Source of the DNA: Phytoseiulus persimilis
Taxonomy: Eukaryota; Arthropoda; Arachnida; Mesostigmata; Phytoseiidae
DNA length: 64,000 bases
Direction of reading: 5' to 3'
Assembly: GCA_037576195.1 (NCBI GenBank)
Contig: CM075102.1
Coordinates: 2,728,001 to 2,792,000, forward strand
Below, in pieces: positions 54,071 to 64,000 of this stretch. The notes under the pieces are model-generated. The model saw only the letters and a program-made list of their open reading frames with translations. It had not been told where the DNA came from and made no database searches. The position numbers and the translations under genes were made by a program. Numbering within the stretch: the stretch's first letter is position 1; every line of letters starts with the position of its first letter.

Positions 54071-54978
54071 ACCGCAGTTTTTCCATATCTGTGACTGCAG
54101 AATAAACTCGATTCGTCTCCGAAACCAATGGACGACTCAGGCATCTGAGGGGTGCAAAATCGAGATCAAAGCTTGGTCCATATCCGTGTCTGCATTGGTA
54201 ATTCGATTCGTCTCTCCAACGAAATCCCGTCCCCGAGAACTTGGGAGGCTGAGGGGAGCGGAAGAGATAAAGTTCTGTGAATCTCTCTCAATCGCCATGA
54301 AACTTTGATTCCTCTCAGGCACAGCAACGTGTCCCATCACGATCTGTGGGGGGGGGGGGGGGGGGGGCGCGAAAGCGAGGACACATGAATTCGAAGTTCC
54401 AGATAGAGAAGTTCCCACGACTGCCGAGAGGGTACTCTGGACACGAGAGAACAGCTCCCCGAGGTCATGGGACCTGTGAAATATCGTATAGGATGATCCA
54501 GCTCCTTATTCGAAGCATATTTGTGCGTCTAATGATTCACGGCGTTTTCATGTCTCAAATCAGCGCGCCCTTAGCGGCGGATACGAGTTGACGAATAAAC
54601 CCTCTACACAGAGGAGTGTGTGTGATAAAGAGGTCGATCGTAGAACCAGCGTGGTCTTCCTTCAGTTCCGAAACACCCCCGTCAGCGCGACCAAAAGAAC
54701 CTGAAATCCCTAAGTCCAGATTTCTACGGAAGCTCTTGATCCGCTTCCGATATCCTCTTACCATTGTTTATCAGTACATGTCCTGATTTGTTCTTCCACC
54801 TCTTTGCGGGAGGTGCTCCAGCTCCGACCAAACCTTGCCGTACCTGGCACGCATAACTAACTTTATGATGAAGCATACATTCAACGAGAGAATATTCTGG
54901 TTCCACCGCATAATGATGACATTCGCCAAATAAAAGTTCCGAGCTCCGCCATCCTCGAATCTCGGACGAATGTGTCAT

Positions 54979-55988
54979 TTTATTCTCTCCCGCGCTTGGG
55001 TATTTGGCTACCGACCTTAGTGACGGCTTCCTTTGCGACCTTGATCCTCTGGTATTTGGGTGAAGACCCTGCCTCAACGTTTTTCGGACTAGTATGCTGC
55101 GTCACGACCCCTATCGCATTCGACTTTCGAGCTAAACCGACACAATTCCTCCTCGTTGTTGGAACATGGATCCTCTTTCTACAAGTCATCGGAGCCTGTT
55201 TCAGAGGAGACATCGTTGCCGGGATCCAGAACCTGCCCAGCGATCGCTTGAGGACGATTCGAAGATGTAAGCCGTATTTTTCAAGGCACGACTCAACCGA
55301 ATCAGATGCTCAGGTCGGCTACATTGAACCTGATATACAGCCCATATTCGTCACGAGTTACCAATTCTATTTTCTGAGAGGGATGCCTTCGTGCAGAGAC
55401 GTCAAGAACTTGAATTTCGTTCGAGACTCATTGTTGCGGAACGTTCCCGTCTACTCGTTGACCTTGGAACAAGATACGATGCCCGGCTCTTACACTGGGA
55501 TAGCGTACATGGAAGCGCCGCAAGCAAGCGCTGAGAGGAGACAGTGGGATAAGTCGGTGATCCTCCCGGGTTCGAATCCAAATGATTTGTGTTGCTACCG
55601 GCTTGCGCAGCTGGGTCTGGCCTTCTCGTTGTTCCAGCAACGATACGTGGGACCATTAATACCGTACGATTACGGCGCTTTTCGATACGCCCTTGATTCC
55701 GCGTTGAAGCGTGCACTCTCTCCCGCTCACTTCACAGAAGTTTGCTTAGTTCTCGGGGACCGAAATGGGTCAATTTCCATGGAGTGGGTTGTACGGAAAG
55801 GCTTCAAGCGGCACGTGTCTGGCGGATGCTTCTTGTTGGACGATCTGCAGCCACGAGCAGATCATGTCTTACTCATGGATGATTTCACTCCACTTCTGTG
55901 GATTTTGGCGGTTCCGCTGCTCTTAGGCATAGTCTGTCTCCAGGGGGAAGCTTCGCTACAGGCATTCGAATCGCACGAGAAGGATTAG
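54979..55988 (+). pseudogene. 5'-truncated duplicate of the receptor-like gene
   Basis: Carries the last about 336 codons of the receptor, including all three membrane segments and the second ligand lobe, with the same coding sequence as 52953-53962 as far as I can see. It lacks the signal peptide and the N-terminal domain. The frame has no ATG at its start; the first in-frame codon near the junction is GTG at 54972. It would need an upstream exon or initiation much further in. Probably non-functional unless spliced to something upstream. Confidence 0.75.
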
Positions 55989-56998
55989 CACGCAGTGGCG
56001 TATCTAGAGGGAAGGGGGGGGGGGCAGAGGGGCAAGGGCCCCGCGCGCGAAGCTGACGGAGCACGCAGTCAGAGGGCACAAAGCTGAGGGGCGTGAGACC
56101 GCAGTTTTTCCATATCTGTGACTGCAGAATAAACTCGATTCGTCTCCGAAACCAATGGACGACTCAGGCATCTGAGGGGTGCAAAATCGAGATCAAAGCT
56201 TGGTCCATATCCGTGTCTGCATTGGTAATTCGATTCGTCTCTCCAACGAAATCCCGTCCCCGAGAACTTGGGAGGCTGAGGGGAGCGGAAGAGATAAAGT
56301 TCTGTGAATCTCTCTCAATCGCCATGAAACTTTGATTCCTCTCAGGCACAGCAACGTGTCCCATCACGATCTGTGGGGGGGGGGGGCGCGAAAGCGAGGA
56401 CACATGAATTCGAAGTTCCAGATAGAGAAGTTCCCACGACTGCCGAGAGGGTACTCTGGACACGAGAGAACAGCTCCCCGAGGTCATGGGACCTGTGAAA
56501 TATCGTATAGGATGATCCAGCTCCTTATTCGAAGCATATTTGTGCGTCTAATGATTCACGGCGTTTTCATGTCTCAAATCAGCGCGCCCTTAGCGGCGGA
56601 TACGAGTTGACGAATAAACCCTCTACACAGAGGAGTGTGTGTGATAAAGAGGTCGATCGTAGAACCAGCGTGGTCTTCCTTCAGTTCCGAAACACCCCCG
56701 TCAGCGCGACCAAAAGAACCTGAAATCCCTAAGTCCAGATTTCTACGGAAGCTCTTGATCCGCTTCCGATATCCTCTTACCATTGTTTATCAGTACATGT
56801 CCTGATTTGTTCTTCCACCTCTTTGCGGGAGGTGCTCCAGCTCCGACCAAACCTTGCCGTACCTGGCACGCATAACTAACTTTATGATGAAGCATACATT
56901 CAACGAGAGAATATTCTGGTTCCACCGCATAATGATGACATTCGCCAAATAAAAGTTCCGAGCTCCGCCATCCTCGAATCTCGGACGAATGTGTCATT

Positions 56999-59900
56999 CT
57001 CATCCGATAACTGCGATTATATGCGTCGAACAAACTTCGAACAGAGATCTCTGATCAAACACTGTACCACTCGAATCATGGATCCCGAATCATTTCCCGT
57101 ACAAACATTCTCCTCTGGTGCTGCAAGATGTTGCAAAATGTTCACAGTCTTACTTTCAATGGAGACTTTTAACCGCTCCGTTCTATCACACCTGAATCAA
57201 CAGAATGCGCACGTAGCACGAGCATCTGCCGGGGAAACTGCAGTTGCGGTTCGGGGAACCACTGTTCATAGCGCCTCCGATATACATATTATTGTGAGCG
57301 TGTAAGGGGCCTGTAGTATCTAGTACGCACACTCCCTTCACACTCCTACAGTATTTATTCTCGAGCTTTCCAGTCCAGTCACTCTCGGCATTCTCTCTAC
57401 TCTCTCTACCTGCGACGTTTACTCTGCATCCCCTCTCCCCTTCGTTTCCAATTGCTCTCTGCGTCCATCATCAGCGTACCCCGCTTGCACACATCAAAGT
57501 CCGTCTCTGACACTATGAGCAGACACAGCGGGTTGTCTTAGGAGGGCGCGTCAAGCAATGCGCAACGCTTCCGAACGTGCACATCCTATTGATCGACCAA
57601 ATAAGTAGGTGAAATTTCGCTGATAGAATCACGATTCCGAAAACGAGAATGGTGTGACAAACACGTGAAAAATGCTGTCCGTAGGAAAGTTGGATACACA
57701 GGATAGTATTCGACTGCGATTGGTGGTAACATTGGTTGTCGCATACAAGACCAGCTAATGAGTGCACGCACGGAAAGTGTTAATGTACCCTGCACTCTAC
57801 CCCTATGTCTTGGTCAGCCATACATGATAACGTGTAATACCGACATCGACATCTTGCGCCACGCTGATTCAAAGAAAATTACAGTATAGAGACCGACGAG
57901 ATGAGGGGCCCTGATTCACTGACAATGATCGGATCGGGAGAAGAGCGTGAACGAAACAGTGGCCCTGATTGGTCGCATAAGCTGGTGCTCATCAGGAAAA
58001 CTTGATCAACTCATTTCGCGGATGGGATAAATGCCACACTCGCTGGCGATCGCATTCTGCAACTTTGCATGGACAACAATCGATTACTGCGAGCTCGCAC
58101 GTGACTGACCCAAAGTCCTGATTTCACGCTTGATGGAATGAACCCAATCATCGTTCCCGGCAGTACTCCTCTCGCCACAGTGCTCGCGTTGCATCATCGA
58201 CGGGCGAATGTACATCTGGGAGTCTGTTGTGATAAGCCCTCCTCCTCCGTTGAGAGCGGTGCATCTCTTGTCGAGGGAGAAGTAAAGTGTGCGAGTGAGA
58301 CGTCGCAAAAATCGTGACCTCATGCGTGTTCTTAGTCTCCTGAAAACTTGTCAGGGCATTGACGATCGTCCGTGCTTTCCAAACGTTCTCCGGATCCTCA
58401 ATTTCTCCAATCTCCCCTCTGGCCTTGCGTAATCAACAGAATACGTGATCGAATATGTTTTGTTTAAACGAACGACGATAATCTCGGGAATACGAGGAAT
58501 CTATTACGAAACATTATGGCGACCATGGTACCGCAAAAAAGCTACTGATTTTCTCTGCGAAGATTCGCAGCTTCCTTCTCGGACGCCTCGCTTACGGACG
58601 ACGCCCTTCTCCATGCCTCTCTTGGCGGCAACGTCGCGGAGATACTCGAAGAGCTTTTCGTCAGTCAGAGAATTGGAGAGTGCGCTACGAATTCCAGCGG
58701 CCCCGCCCCATAAAGAGTTCCCAGCGCTCCGAGGGGAGCGATTTTCTGGGAGCGATGCGGCATGGGGTCGCTTCGCAGAAGCTCGTAGCTTGGTGATCGC
58801 GAGATATTCACCGTTGCAACACGGTTTGCGGGGTTCTCGTGGTTGAACGGTCCCCCGCGAACAGCAAGCCTGAGGTCGGCCAGCTGGAGAGTAACCACCA
58901 TCGAGCGCCTCGATGCCCTCTATGATGAGGTTTCCGTGCCGTGGGATTGTTCGCGGGATCGTGAGAAGCATCGAGAGCGTGCTCAATTCAACTCTATCAT
59001 CCGGACCTCCTCGTCCAGAGGCTCTGAGGTGTTGGAGCCCACGCCGAGCCCACTGTTCCAGTCGTGATTTTGGTCGGTTTAGGTTACGTTTTCGAATCAC
59101 AGCGAAAATTCCAGAAGACGCTCCCACGCGAACGACCTCGGACGATGTACAGCCGCTGGGTAATGGAATATCTGCCAGGATTCGTTCATCGATCCAGAAC
59201 TGACCAGAAATGTTGGGTTCTGCTCATCGTATTTCTCAGACCCCGGCTAACCCCGACCGAGGTTGTTTACATGGGTACGTCGTCATTGTTTTCATGATTC
59301 CGAAACGCCTTGTAGCGAGAAAATCCAGGCCGAAATGTAATGATGCGAACAAACACGGTCGGACCCTCCATCTGGGCGAACGGGGCTCTTAACGACAGGC
59401 CCGAGCGAGGTCCTGCCACCATATCCCAGATTAGCCCTGTGGATATGAACCCTCGCGACAATCTGAAATGAAGTGGATGACCGGGAGGAACGGGATGGTT
59501 CCCCTTGTGACGAGTGCGGACACGTCGCGATGAATCGTGCGTCTTGGCACGGATTCGGCGAATCTCAGATCCACATCATTCGCGTTCTAACGAGAACTTG
59601 AGAAGAGGTCCACCAGGAGTCCGCGATGACTCCATGGAGAGACCACAGAATTTCGAACACAGTTCGCTGTGTAGTTCCGTTTTCCGGATGAGTGATTCTA
59701 TTTCGAATTCTCGCTAGAAAAGGAGGACTGTTGACCACCTCTATGTTTCATGGAAGATTCGGATCCACTTAGCGTGAGGATTCTCCACTTCCCGATCAGA
59801 AACAGCTGTGAGATCTATAACTCACGGAATTATGAAAACAGGCATTCACTGTATTTACTGAAGGATACGTCGGGCGCATCTCTGCCACTTTTTATCGCCT

Positions 59901-60240
59901 CTTCAATATCTTTCATACACACACCTCACTTATCTCTCATATTCTCGCGGTGGTCTGTACCCACTCTACTGACTTCCCTTTCCGGGACGACTGATCGCCG
60001 CTGGGTTACCTCTCAAGATGCCTCGCTCCAGAATGCGAAACTCGACCACTGCTACCCTTCTGGGCTCCTGGCCTACGGTACCTTCTCGGCACACAACGCA
60101 TTCGATATTCCACCATACCTACTTGAGCTTATACCTAAATAAGCACACCATCATCGGCAGACTTCCCCTCGTTTCTTTTTTTTTCCTCAACCTCCAGTTC
60201 CCGTACAACGCGGTGATGATGCCTTCGGCGGAACTCGGTT
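56999..60240. other. No gene confidently recognised
   Basis: A CT-rich stretch is at 57340-57500. The minus-strand open frame at 56743-57033 contains a Cys/His-bearing segment (GECHHYAVEPEY...VECMLHHKVSYACQV) followed by a GGTAAGAGG donor-like site near 56775; its main part is also present in unit A (54755-54960). The minus strand is open over 58504-59127 (207 codons, Arg-rich) with no motif. Nothing else supported. Confidence 0.3.
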
Positions 60241-60790
60241 TTGGCGCAGGACAGTTTGGCGCACATTCAGATGAAGAACTCAGGACTTGCCGGAACAGTA
60301 TTGTTCAGTGACGATCGATGCTTCCATGTGGCGAATATGACCACCGGAGCTTTCATCAATCGATCCCGTTCCCACTTGCACGAAAAAGTTCGCTCGAATC
60401 GCTCACTCAGAGAGTTCCTCGCTCTGAAATGCATAGGCGCCATCGGTGCAGACTCGGCAGTGATTCTCGGTTAAAGAACGCATGGCAGCATGGGCTCCCG
60501 ATCGGTATGTCCACCTACGCTGGGAGAACAGTTTGGGACTCTGTCGGAACAAATTTCAAGATGTCTACAGCTATAACTTGTCTATCTAGGCGACGAACTC
60601 GTAGTCCCACAGCCCACTTCCATTGGTGATCGTCCGAAAGCTGTCCATATCTTATTGACCCCTCATGGAAAGTACTGACATCGCTGTCTCTCAAAGTGGT
60701 TCGATCCTTTCATGAATAGTTTCAACCGCGAGCGGAAATTGTGGAGCACAATTCAACGACCTTAGAAATCGGTAGATGAAACCATGAATC
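60241..60790 (+). pseudogene. Possible Tc1/IS630-like transposase fragment
   Basis: One frame has VLFSDDRCFHVANMTTGAF and, about 40 codons on, LALKCIGAIGAD. This recalls the first catalytic Asp box (FSDE) and the W-GAIG block of Tc1/IS630 transposases. About 250 bp later FNRERKLWSTIQRP resembles the region after the third catalytic residue. Several stops lie between. A weak, position-consistent resemblance only. Confidence 0.38.
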
Positions 60791-60867
60791 ATCGAACATA
60801 TTTATTAGCTGACCGTTATTGGATCTGAAGATATGAGAATGGATGTACGTCAGGACGCGGACTGAGT

Positions 60868-61440
60868 TTACGTCATCAGAAAATTATGGGCGACGCCTCT
60901 GAGAAGGGTCACTGGCTCCCTGTTTTCGATTGTTTGAACCAGTCGAAGGATATTCGCGTCTGTGTTGAGGTATTTCCGCATTTTCGGTGCCGGTAAGCGG
61001 CCAGCATTGTACCGCTCCAAATCAGATCTCGACAATGCTGAACTTTTTTGAGGCCCATTATGAATTTCCAAATCGATGGGTGATCACAGTTGAATTCTGC
61101 CTGTAGGCGCCGGTGTGCCGCTTCAGCGTAGTTGTTTGTTACATGTTGGCCGTTTGGTGTTCGGTGGTAGACCGATCAGGTGTCAACATCGAATGTGGGG
61201 AGCTCTCCAATTAACGTGCCGTTCGCCCTCAGTCCGAGAATTCGACCCACGTAATTTATCTCGAAATAGTCGTAGATCGGTCGGAGTTCGAAAGGGAGGA
61301 CTACGAGCAACGCGCCGAGTGTGATGTCCGGGAGATCAGGCCTTACGAATGCCAGCGACGGAGAGGCTCTCCTTGTGAAGAGTGCGAAGTTTGCGTGATT
61401 GATCATTCCCTTGGAGGTTTCACTACAATGAACACACGAC
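60868..61440 (-). pseudogene. FLYWCH-type MULE transposase C-terminal fragment
   Basis: On the minus strand from about 61420: SLAFVRPDLPDITLGAL, PFELRPIYDYFEINYVGRIL, a VYHRTPNGQHVTNN segment (about 61170-61130), then HPSIWKFI-like sequence and finally ERYNAGRLPAPKMRKYLNTD and LRLVQTIENREPVTLLRGVAHNFLM ending near 60875. The DYFE-x-YVG and RT-x-NG-x-x-TNN patterns are typical of this MULE group. At least one frame change occurs near 61100. The catalytic Asp region is absent. Confidence 0.68.
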
Positions 61441-61500
61441 ACGTGTCGGTCGGCTTTCACTTGAGGATTTAGCAGACTTCGAATATGGTTTATTGATAAA

Positions 61501-63076
61501 CTAGCGTACCCCGTCGCGCTTCGCTGCGACGTTCGAGGGTGCTCGTCTGCGACAGAGGTCGGCCAACTTTTCCTGTTCGAGGCTATAATTAGGTCCCACA
61601 TCTTGCCCCGGGATCCGACGCATGGAGATTCCTCAAGATTTTTGAATCCCTACCCCTCGCAGAATTTCTGAAGACTATTCCACCCCTGTCTGATCATACT
61701 TTTCGGGGTCCATGGAGATGATTCCGACGTCGATTTGACCATGCTTCATGAAGTCTTGTGGGGGTGATTCCGAGCTTGATCTGATCATACTTTTCGGAGT
61801 CCATGGAGACGATCTCGACTTGCATATGATCATACTTTTTAGGGGTCCATGGAGGTTCTTGTAGGTACAGAAGAACTGCCGTTTCTCCTCAACAGTGCTC
61901 CGCCGGTTACTTTCTGCGGCATCGTCTGCCCGGCATTGAACTGACATTTTTGTCCGTTTCTTCGTTCGTGGCGGGGTTCCACTGTCGCAAATTGAAATGA
62001 TACCAATCTTCTCCCTTCCAGAACAAAACGGGGTACTGCAGGGCATCATACGATCGATGGGTGTCTGAAATTCGATGAGGTATGCCGTGTCTACGTCGTA
62101 TAACGATCTCACGGGAGTGCTCTGCCTCTGAACTCTTGCCACCCCTCTCTCTCTCCCCAATCTCTGATCCGACCTACGATCTAAAACGATTTCACGCGCG
62201 TTGAACTGGTCTCCGACCATCACGACTGCGACTTCGTCAGTGCTTGGGGCGTTATATCGTCCCGAACGCTGACCACCCGTTGCTTTATCGGCACGTGTGA
62301 CAACAACGTGCTCATCGGTGGGCATGTGTTCGAGAGCTGTTTCGAATGCATGTATCAATTGGTTGTGCTCATGAAAAAAATCCTGCAAGGCGAGCACGAT
62401 AGGTTGCCTAGTGTCACTGTTGAACCGACGACGCTGGTCAGCTTCCTGCTCTCGATCCCCCATGAAATAGATCTGGAGAAACGTGGGCTCATTCCCTCCA
62501 CCGGGCGTGGCACCGTTTGAGTTTCCTTGCAGCGCACCGTCAGGGTGACGGTCACAGGCTGCCCGGCTTCGAGCGACCGTCGACCTCGGGACACTGCCAT
62601 CCAGAGCCGCTCGCGACAGTCTCGCTGCTTTGAGCACTCTAGAATGCGCCGTTCCACGACCCAGATCTGTCCTTTTACGTTTGGGCATGATGATCAAAAC
62701 ACTTCGATCCGAGCGCTGTTAATCAGACCCGATACACAAAACGATCGCTCTCGAACCACTCTGAACCGCGAGTTTTTACCACCGTGAGAACGGCGTTCCA
62801 AAATCGGTGCCGGGTCGCGCCGCCACAGATGGTAAACACCATGGGCCATTGGCGGGCTTCTTCAAACAGAGATATTCTCCTGCACGCGACGACAATGTTA
62901 TCGAGTTTTCTTGAGACTGTCCTGTTCCTAGGACACTTCGGGAAACTCAACATAGCCTATGTCCTTCCTTGCCACGTCCAGAAGCATACTGAGTAGGTTT
63001 TGTCCAGCCCCTGAGCGTGACTGGCGCGCCTATTCGTCTCATGCGAACGGCCAGAGACTGTCATTTATATAATAGA
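61501..63076 (-). mobile_element. Minus-strand Helitron with Rep N-terminal ORF
   Basis: On the minus strand the 3' end is a hairpin (GTCGCAGCGAAGCGCGAC) then GGGGTACG and CTAG at 61501, followed by T. A candidate 5' end TCTATTATATAAATGACAG starts at 63076, preceded by A. It encloses the Helitron ORF 62688-61675 and a few 45-bp-like units (61680-61870). The 3' hairpin differs from that of the elements at 33369 and 45410, so it is a separate family. The 5' boundary is less certain than the 3' one. Confidence 0.68.
61675..62688 (-). pseudogene. Helitron Rep/helicase protein, N-terminal domain only
   Basis: ATG at 62688. The start MPKRKRTDLGRGTAHSRV is the basic leader common in arthropod Helitron proteins. 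It is followed by FLQIYFMGDREQEADQRRRF, ALQDFFHEHNQLIHAFETAL and RYNAPSTDEVAVVMVGDQ, matching the Helitron-like N-terminal domain. Similarity fades after DVDTAYLIEFQTP (about 62080). The frame then runs through satellite DNA to 61675. The HUH nuclease and helicase domains are missing, so the protein cannot drive rolling-circle transposition. Confidence 0.8.
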
Positions 63077-63925
63077 TGTAATGCGTTCATCTTTGCATTT
63101 CTATGGTGGCTCTAGACGCGCGCTCTCGAACCGCGACACCCTCATATATATTCGCTCAAGTTCTAGACCTCCGAGATGGGGATCGGAATCGGATGATCGA
63201 CACACCAACATTCATAGAGCTGACTCCGTGAATGCCAGTGCCAAGGCTAATTCGAACCAGCTCATCGGTGATTATATATTCCCGCCAAAGCAGCTGACGA
63301 ATCAGCTGAGTCTGCTCACCACCTTCTGCAACGGTTCCGGGATCTCTTGAGCAAATTCATGAGTCTCCTCGATTCCGGGACTGCAGCCGAATCGGGGGTC
63401 AGGGTGTTTTCTGCTAACCTCCCTTCTTCCAGCAGCTGAACCCCTTCGATCAATCGTATACGACGGAAAATCTGGCCCAACAGGCTATCGACATGTTTGG
63501 TGCTCGAAGTCCCTGTCGAGAATGGGATCATGAGCAACCGTTTCAACATAGTTTTTGATCATAGTTTCGATCAACGCCTGGATGCTTGTGCCCAAAGAGT
63601 ATTCAGCCGAGTTGACCACTGCATAGCTCAAAATACGCGCGGTTCCATTGAGACACCCGTATGTGCTCGCTGTGGACGCTTCACCATTTCCGCTCGCTAC
63701 CGGATTTATTTATCGACGGTATCGAAGCACTTTGGGCAGGGCTGGGCAAAGTGTGGCCCCCGCGTGCACCGCTGCGCCCGTTGTTCAAAAATGTTGCGCC
63801 CGCCACTGTGCCTGCAGGCCAGATTCTGCGGCCCGCGAGCCGCACCATGCTGCCCACCCCTGACTTCAGGGAACTTCAATGCAGTCAGTGTTTCTCACGA
63901 GTGGTCAACGAGGTGTAGAGTAGGA
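63077..63925. other. No gene recognised
   Basis: Short open frames on both strands, no repeat structure seen. It ends at the Helitron 5' end at 63926. Confidence 0.3.
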
Positions 63926-64000
63926 TCCTTACTATACACGATACGCTTCGTCTGTCGGTTGGTAACTCTGTCATTCGCTCTGACCGGCCCTCCTGATAGA
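63926..64000 (+). mobile_element. Helitron 5' end at the window edge
   Basis: TCCTTACTATACACGATACG starts at 63926 directly after an A, followed by CTTCGTCTGTCGGTT. It has the same terminal order as the Helitron 5' ends at 17800, 20391, 34616 and 50493, but on the plus strand. The body lies beyond the window. Confidence 0.72.

Larger units (their letters stand above)
52953..56998. repeat. Near-perfect 2.02-kb tandem duplication
   Basis: Unit A, 52953-54978, is repeated as unit B, 54979-56998. The only differences I see are in G-runs: 10 versus 11 G near 53990/56020, and 20 versus 12 G near 54348/56374. The unit starts within the receptor gene at codon 292 and ends in non-coding DNA about 1 kb past its stop. 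The junction TGTGTCATT|TTATTCTC shares two T residues with both flanks, so it arose by unequal or microhomology joining, or is an assembly artefact. Confidence 0.93.

Noticed and set aside
54972..54980. GTG start for a second, channel-only receptor gene
   Set aside because: Non-ATG starts are not normally used for such eukaryotic genes; the frame is just the duplicated 3' part of the receptor gene.
58504..59127. 207-codon minus-strand gene
   Set aside because: Arg-rich, low-complexity frame with no motif and no ATG at its start; the opposite strand is also open in part.

Overview
The window looks like transposon-rich arthropod nuclear DNA. It has spliceosomal introns, very low gene density and a mixture of element classes typical of arthropods: Ty3/gypsy, copia, LINE, mariner, Tc1, pogo, hAT, FLYWCH-type MULE and Helitron. 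The only host gene I recognise is an intronless, divergent ionotropic-receptor-like channel, a family expanded in mites and other arthropods. A mite or other chelicerate is my best guess, but that is inference. I see no operons, CRISPR, rRNA or convincing tRNA. Left third (1-28.6 kb): a partial coiled-coil ORF at the edge, an LTR-like block near 2.8 kb and a decayed pogo transposase near 5.4 kb. Then comes a MULE MITE with a 9-bp target duplication (6.2 kb), followed by a FLYWCH/MULE transposase gene (MULE-1) whose intron holds a pogo-type MITE. The MULE-1 coding exon was split by a 6.3-kb gypsy element with 271-bp LTRs and CCAA target duplications. A second, decayed gypsy (16.4-22.7 kb) carries one unassigned MITE and two hAT-like insertions with 8-bp duplications. 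A LINE remnant (22.7-28.6 kb) is split at its RT active-site motif by a young gypsy with identical 97-bp LTRs and AGGTT duplications. Middle (28.6-45.4 kb): a defective MULE with sub-repeat inverted ends, and a fold-back element with 570-bp arms inserted in a copia LTR. MULE-2 follows, interrupted by a Helitron whose removal would leave the transposase frame continuous. After a 78-bp tandem repeat comes a decayed copia element carrying a mariner with TA duplications. Right third (45.4-64 kb): a palindromic Helitron with two 3' ends and about 60 copies of a 45-bp unit, fragments of Tc1, gypsy and LTR-element integrase, the ionotropic-receptor gene with a near-perfect 2-kb tandem partial duplication, a minus-strand MULE fragment, a minus-strand Helitron encoding a Rep N-terminal region, and the start of another Helitron at the window edge. 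The unifying observation is a Helitron family (5' TC-CTTACTATATATAATC type end, 3' hairpin plus CTAG or CTGG) that carries a 45-bp minisatellite. Pieces of it occur at about 17.6, 20, 33.4-34.6, 45.4-48.5, 50.3 and 63.9 kb, and a related array occurs at 61.7 kb.
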